From: Desulfobacterales bacterium
GTDB taxonomy: Bacteria; Desulfobacterota; Desulfobacteria; Desulfobacterales; 4be13
Reading direction: 5' to 3'
DNA: 10,833 nucleotides
Assembly (NCBI GenBank): GCA_029940115.1
Contig: JAOZRQ010000073.1
Location: 6,768-17,600, forward strand
Within the stretch, counting starts at the first letter, position 1. Each line of letters starts with the position of its first letter. Positions 7,098-10,833 of the stretch are shown piece by piece. A program made the position numbers and the translations under genes. The notes under the pieces were generated by a model. The model ran no database searches, was not told the DNA's origin, and saw nothing but the letters and a program-made list of their open reading frames with translations.

Positions 7098-7100
7098 AGG
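7093..7100 (+). promoter_or_regulatory. Purine-rich ribosome binding region of the second PKS gene
   Basis: AGGGAAGG directly abuts ATG 7101. The AGGGA core ends three bases before the ATG, which is tighter than usual. A TTG at 7086 is also in frame but has no Shine-Dalgarno-like tract, so ATG 7101 is preferred. Confidence 0.45.
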
Positions 7101-7126
7101 ATGAATGATGAAGGACGAAGGATTGA
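7099..7126. repeat. Heptamer array containing the start codon of the second PKS
   Basis: Four 7-mers, GGATGAA, TGATGAA, GGACGAA and GGATTGA, run in tandem. The first three fit KGAYGAA. The ATG start at 7101 lies within the first unit, and the array encodes the first residues (MNDEGRRID) of the protein. Confidence 0.65.
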
Positions 7127-10100
7127 CCAATTGTCTCCATTGCAACGGGCCGCGCTGGCTCTAAAGGAGATGCGCGCCAAACTGGACGCCATGGAACATG
7201 CTCAGACCGAGCCGATTGCCATCATTGGCATCGGGTGCCGATTTCCTGGGGCCGACACCCCGGAGCGGTTCTGGGAACTGTTGCGCGAAGGGCGGGACAT
7301 GATCGGCCCCGTCCCTCCAGACCGATGGGACATTGATGCCTACTATGACCCGGATCCGAAAGCAACGGGAAAGATGACCATCCGCGAGGGGGCCTTCTTG
7401 GCCCAGGCCGACCAGTTCGACCCGCAGTTTTTTGAGATATCCTCTCGGGAGGCGGTGAACTTGGACCCTCAACAACGTCTCTTCTTGGAAGTCGGTTGGG
7501 AGGCGTTGGAGAATGCAGGACAGTCCCCCAAAGGGTTGGTTGGCAACGCAACCGGCGTCTTTGTCGGCATTGCCCAGATGGATTATGGGGTGTTGCAGCT
7601 GACGGACGGGGACTTGACAGGCATCACGCCCCATACCGGCACGGGCAACGGCCTGTGCTATGCGGCCGGCCGTCTCTCCTATCTGCTGGGGCTTCAAGGG
7701 CCGGTCATCTCAATGGACACCGCGTGTTCCTCCTCATTGGTGGCCGTTCATCTGGCGTGTCAGAGTCTCCGGTCACAGGAATGCCATATGGCGATTGCAG
7801 GGGGAGTGCAACTGAACCTCTCCCCCTTGGTGACCGTTTGTCTGTCGAAAACCCAGATCCTCGCCCCGGATGGGCGTTGCAAGACCTTTGACGCGTCTGC
7901 CGATGGCATGGGTCGGGGAGAGGGATGCGGCGTTGTCGTACTCAAGCGACTCTCGGACGCTATGGCCAACCAAGACAACATCTTGGCAATCATCAAAGGA
8001 TCGGCCATCAATCACAATGGCCTGAGCAGCGGTCTCACCGTGCCCAATGAGTTGGCTCAGGAACGGGTCATCCGCCAAGCCCTCCAAAATGCCACAGTCT
8101 CCCCATCGAGGGTCGGCTATGTCGAGACCCATGGCACTGGCACCGCCTTGGGCGACCCGATTGAGGTGGGCGCGCTTGGTGCGGTGTTCGGCAAGGATCG
8201 TGACCCAAGGGATCCGCTGGTCATCGGATCGGTGAAGACCAACCTCGGCCACTTGGAGGCGGCCGCGGGCATCGTGGGGCTGATCAAGGTCGTGCTTGCG
8301 TTGCAACATGGGGAGATCCCGCCTCATCTGCACTTCAGACACCCCAACCCTCTCATCCCGTGGGATGACCTTCCCATGATCGTACCCACAAAAGGTCGTC
8401 CTTGGTCCAAAGGGAAGTCATCCCGAATTGCCGGGTTGAGCTCATTCGGGATGAGCGGTACCAACGCGCATCTGGTGGTGGAGGAGGCCCCCGAAGTGGG
8501 GACCCATGATTCGGAGCTTGAACGCCCATGCCACCTGTTGACCATTTCTGCAAAGACAGAGACCGCGTTGCACGAGTTGGCCCATGCTTATCAGGCGCAT
8601 CTTGAATCGCATCCGGTCCAAAGGTTGGCCGACGTCTGTTTCACTGCCAACACCGGCCGGGCCCATTTTGACCATCGCCTCGCGTTGCGGGGCGGTTCTG
8701 TGGCAGAAATGCGGGACCGGCTGTCCGAATGCGGCCACCTGTCATCCGCCACCGGCCACAAGCCACCCCCAAAGATGGCCTTCTTGTTCACCGGTCAAGG
8801 AGCCCAGCATCTCGGTATGGGAAGGACGCTCTATGAGACGCAACCCGTGTTTCGTGAGACCTTGGATCAGTGTGACGAAATGCTGTCCGAGGATTTGGAA
8901 AACCGATTGCTTGAGATGCTGTATCCCGCGTCCATCCATTCAGAAGCGGTTCAGGCGGAACTGTCGAATCAATGTGTTGCAGACCGTCTCAATTCGACGG
9001 CAAACACCCAACCCGCCCTATTTGCCGTGGAATACGCGCTGGCCCGGGTGTGGCAATCCTGGGGCGTCCGACCGTCGGTGGTAATGGGGCATAGTGTCGG
9101 CGAGTATGTCGCCGCATGTGTGGCCGGCGTGTTCAGCCTCGAGGACGGCCTGAGGCTGGTCGCCGAGCGGGCCCGGCTGATGCAGGCGTTGCCCCGGGAC
9201 GGCATGATGGTCGCGGTCTCGGCGGCAGAGGGACAGGTGGCCCCCCTGATCCGGCCCCATGCGAAGACGGTCGCCATCGCCGCGGTCAACGGGCCGCAAA
9301 GCGTCGTGATTTCAGGACAGGGCCAAGATGTGGAGACCGTCATCGCCGCCTTGGGGAACGAAGGGATCAGAACGAAGCGTCTGACCGTCTCCCACGCGTT
9401 CCATTCCCCCCTGATGGCCTCGATGGTGGATGAGTTTCGGCAGGTCGCCCACAGCGTGACCTACACCCTCCCCAAAATTGGCCTGATCTCGAATGTCACG
9501 GGACGAATGGCAACGGATGAGCTGGCCGGGCCGGACTACTGGTGCCGTCACATCCTGTCGCCGGTGAGATTCGCGGACAGCATGGCCACGTTGCACCGTC
9601 AGGGCTGTGACGTGTTCATGGAGATCGGCCCCAAGCCGACCCTGCTCGGCATGGGCCGCGAGTCCCTGCCGGACCACGCGAGCCTCTGGTTGCCAAGTCT
9701 GCGGGAGGGGCGGGATGAATGGGAGCAGATGCTCCGGAGCCTAGGGAAATTGTATGTGCGCGGCGCGTCCATCGACTGGGCCGCGTTTGACCGGGCCTAT
9801 CCGCGTCGCCGCGTGGCCCTGCCGACCTATCCCTTTCAAAGACGGCGCTACTGGGTGGAGACATCTGGAAAGACTGAATCCTCACCCCAATCGCAACCGG
9901 GTGAGAGCGCAATCCTCCGTCTCATTCGCCAAGGGGATGCCGACGGATTGGCGAAACTGCTGACCCGCGCCGACCGTATCTCCCCGGAGAGCCAGCAGGC
10001 GTTGCCGGAAGTCCTGGAACGCCTGATTGGGCACCATCAGCAACACGCCCGGTTGAACGAGATGGCGGAATGGTTTTACCAATTGACATGGCCCCCCAAG

Positions 10101-10295
10101 CCGCGTCGCGAAGATGACGTCTCAGAGGGGGACTCAAGGGCACCCCAACGAACGACACGCCTCAACAACACCCCACACAACACCCGGCACATGGCTGATC
10201 CTTGCGGACAACCACGGGATGGGCGCAACCGTCTCCCACTTGTTGCAACAGACAAGCCACACCACTCGCTTGGTTTACGCCTGCAAGACAGATGA
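7101..10295 (+). CDS. Type I modular polyketide synthase, KS-AT then frame-disrupted KR (PKS2, 5' part)
   Basis: This encodes a second chain-extension PKS. As read, it is 1064 aa and ends at TGA 10293-10295, but the last 35-70 residues are out of register with a KR that continues in another frame. Domains are an N-terminal helix (LSPLQRAALALKEMRAKLDAME, likely docking), KS (residues 37-463), malonyl-type AT (559-863), and a helical segment (935-997) ending WFYQLTWPP. That segment resembles the dimerisation element that precedes KRs in modules lacking DH. The frame is good through about residue 1010. Past that point the sequence is odd (Arg, Thr, Asn and His rich), while the +1 frame gives normal KR sequence. 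The simplest reading is a one-base insertion, either an assembly error or a real mutation. It would act after PKS1, adding and reducing a malonyl unit. If the break is real, this product lacks KR and ACP and cannot work alone. Confidence 0.9.
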   Translation: MNDEGRRIDQLSPLQRAALALKEMRAKLDAMEHAQTEPIAIIGIGCRFPGADTPERFWELLREGRDMIGPVPPDRWDIDAYYDPDPKATGKMTIREGAFLAQADQFDPQFFEISSREAVNLDPQQRLFLEVGWEALENAGQSPKGLVGNATGVFVGIAQMDYGVLQLTDGDLTGITPHTGTGNGLCYAAGRLSYLLGLQGPVISMDTACSSSLVAVHLACQSLRSQECHMAIAGGVQLNLSPLVTVCLSKTQILAPDGRCKTFDASADGMGRGEGCGVVVLKRLSDAMANQDNILAIIKGSAINHNGLSSGLTVPNELAQERVIRQALQNATVSPSRVGYVETHGTGTALGDPIEVGALGAVFGKDRDPRDPLVIGSVKTNLGHLEAAAGIVGLIKVVLALQHGEIPPHLHFRHPNPLIPWDDLPMIVPTKGRPWSKGKSSRIAGLSSFGMSGTNAHLVVEEAPEVGTHDSELERPCHLLTISAKTETALHELAHAYQAHLESHPVQRLADVCFTANTGRAHFDHRLALRGGSVAEMRDRLSECGHLSSATGHKPPPKMAFLFTGQGAQHLGMGRTLYETQPVFRETLDQCDEMLSEDLENRLLEMLYPASIHSEAVQAELSNQCVADRLNSTANTQPALFAVEYALARVWQSWGVRPSVVMGHSVGEYVAACVAGVFSLEDGLRLVAERARLMQALPRDGMMVAVSAAEGQVAPLIRPHAKTVAIAAVNGPQSVVISGQGQDVETVIAALGNEGIRTKRLTVSHAFHSPLMASMVDEFRQVAHSVTYTLPKIGLISNVTGRMATDELAGPDYWCRHILSPVRFADSMATLHRQGCDVFMEIGPKPTLLGMGRESLPDHASLWLPSLREGRDEWEQMLRSLGKLYVRGASIDWAAFDRAYPRRRVALPTYPFQRRRYWVETSGKTESSPQSQPGESAILRLIRQGDADGLAKLLTRADRISPESQQALPEVLERLIGHHQQHARLNEMAEWFYQLTWPPKPRREDDVSEGDSRAPQRTTRLNNTPHNTRHMADPCGQPRDGRNRLPLVATDKPHHSLGLRLQDR
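7209..8489 (+). other. PKS2 ketosynthase (KS) domain
   Basis: It opens with EPIAIIGIGCRFPGA. The triad is complete: Cys209 in DTACSSS (codon 7725), His344 in ETHGTGT (codon 8130) and His384 in KTNLGHLE (codon 8250). It ends at GTNAHLVVEEAP. It is clearly less similar to the first KS than the two ATs are to each other. Confidence 0.95.
8775..9690 (+). other. PKS2 acyltransferase (AT) domain, malonyl-CoA type
   Basis: The nucleophile is Ser665 in GHSVGE (codon 9093), and HAFH lies at 765-768 (9393-9404), indicating malonyl-CoA. It is a close paralogue of the first AT. The final part (PSLREGRDEWEQML) is nearly identical in protein and strongly similar in DNA. Confidence 0.93.
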
Positions 10296-10833
10296 GCCAA
10301 GAGAAATCCACCCGGAAACCGGATTTTCTCAAGAAACCCGGCCTCTCGGCGAAGCAGAAAGCCATTGGCATGTCAACCCGACCCGTCCCGCTGATTTCGA
10401 GAACCTGTTCCAAAAACTGGCGACACCTGACGGATCGTCCCCGCTGAAAGGCATCATCCATCTCTGGAGTCTCGATGCCCCATCACCCGACCACCTGACG
10501 CCCCCTGATCTGGAACAGGCACAGGATGTGATTTGCAGTGGCCTGTTGCATCTGGTGCAGGCGTTGCTCAAAACGGATCCGGAGGCTATCCCACTCTGGC
10601 TCGTGACCCGAGATGCCGTGCCAACGGAAGGCCCGGTCAGCGCATTGACGCAATCGCCGATCTGGGGATTCGGCAAGGTCCTCGCGCTGGAGCATCCTGA
10701 CATATGGGGCGGCATGATTGACTTGGACTCAGGCAAAAGCAACCCGGCTTTTTCTGGCACTCGGAAAATCGCCCCATCCGGAGAAAAGCCGGGTTTCCCG
10801 GCCACGGATCTCTCGGCCAATGAGGGCAAAAGA
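10114..10833 (+). CDS. Continuation of PKS2: ketoreductase structural half, +1 frame, runs off the window
   Basis: This frame is open from 10087, just after a TGA at 10084-10086, to the window end. It encodes SDR-type KR structural-subdomain sequence: WLILADNHGMGATVSHLL from 10192, GIIHLWSLDAP near 10450, LVTRDAVPTEG near 10606 and SPIWGFGKVLALEHPDIW from about 10660. Each matches the corresponding stretch of KR1. The start given is only the first ATG in this frame. It has no ribosome binding site and precedes the homology, so this is the displaced 3' part of PKS2 and not a separate gene. The Rossmann motif and catalytic Tyr would lie beyond the window. Two linkers are enlarged by palindrome-bearing inserts. 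Confidence 0.8.
   Translation, partial: MTSQRGTQGHPNERHASTTPHTTPGTWLILADNHGMGATVSHLLQQTSHTTRLVYACKTDEPREIHPETGFSQETRPLGEAESHWHVNPTRPADFENLFQKLATPDGSSPLKGIIHLWSLDAPSPDHLTPPDLEQAQDVICSGLLHLVQALLKTDPEAIPLWLVTRDAVPTEGPVSALTQSPIWGFGKVLALEHPDIWGGMIDLDSGKSNPAFSGTRKIAPSGEKPGFPATDLSANEGKR
10319..10341. repeat. Imperfect palindrome of GAAACCCGG type in the first KR2 linker
   Basis: CCGGATTTTCT (10319-10329) pairs with AAGAAACCCGG (10331-10341) at 8 of 11 positions around a single C. It encodes HPETGFSQETRP-type sequence in a stretch about 20 residues longer than the same linker of KR1. That suggests a repeat insertion now read through as protein. Confidence 0.5.
10741..10795. repeat. Inverted repeat with perfect 12-bp arms in the second KR2 linker
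   Basis: AACCCGGCTTTT (10741-10752) is exactly complementary to AAAAGCCGGGTT (10784-10795), with a 31-nt interior. It follows directly after GGMIDLDSGKS, where KR1 has an ordinary helix (DPEPTIDELKLLF). It looks like a small palindromic element inserted in frame. Its outer limits cannot be fixed because the window ends 38 bp later. Confidence 0.75.

Noticed and set aside
10202..10447. 81-codon + strand frame after the frame break
   Set aside because: It contains no KR-like motif. The other frame, open from 10087 to the window end, matches KR1 segment by segment.

Overview
The window is part of a modular type I polyketide synthase (PKS) locus. Two large genes lie head to tail on the + strand and fill about 98% of it. 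GC is high (near 60% by eye). The coding sequence is interrupted and flanked by heptanucleotide tandem repeats and by GAAACCCGG-type palindromes. From memory, that combination recalls repeat-rich multicellular bacteria such as filamentous cyanobacteria and large sulfur bacteria. Myxobacteria-like or other proteobacterial hosts are not excluded. No housekeeping gene is present, so the host cannot be named from this sequence.

Layout. Positions 1-203 are a non-coding leader. It holds two and a third copies of a 42-bp tandem repeat, several perfect small hairpins and an array of about eight heptamers that runs into a Shine-Dalgarno sequence. Positions 204-7052 (GTG start) encode a complete single-module PKS of 2282 aa: KS-AT-DH-cMT-KR-ACP with a C-terminal docking-like tail. 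A 48-bp gap follows, built largely from a 19-bp direct repeat. Positions 7101 onward encode a second PKS, KS-AT-dimerisation element-KR, which leaves the window unfinished. Its reading frame is broken near 10091-10191. The upstream frame stops at 10295, while clear KR sequence continues in the +1 frame to the window edge.

How the genes should work together. Both AT domains carry GHSVGE and HAFH, the malonyl-CoA signature. PKS1 should add a malonyl unit, C-methylate it with SAM (its methyltransferase has an intact motif I and a His/Glu pair 26 residues apart) and ketoreduce it. Its DH looks decayed: the HxxxGxxxxP motif is altered and the YGPxF segment is absent. Its KR has Gly at the usual catalytic Ser position. 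The expected product of the module is therefore an alpha-methyl-beta-hydroxy (or beta-keto) intermediate rather than an enoyl one. The PKS1 C-terminal helix motif and the PKS2 N-terminal helix look like a docking pair, so the chain would pass to PKS2 for a second malonyl extension and ketoreduction. No loading module, thioesterase or tailoring gene is visible, so these are internal modules of a longer pathway whose product cannot be named.

The most unusual aspect is how repeats have entered the PKS genes. Heptamer arrays sit at both translation starts, in a loop of AT1 and in the linker between the two halves of KR1. Palindromic elements occupy two variable linkers of KR2. I saw no evidence of a wholly new biological system beyond this.
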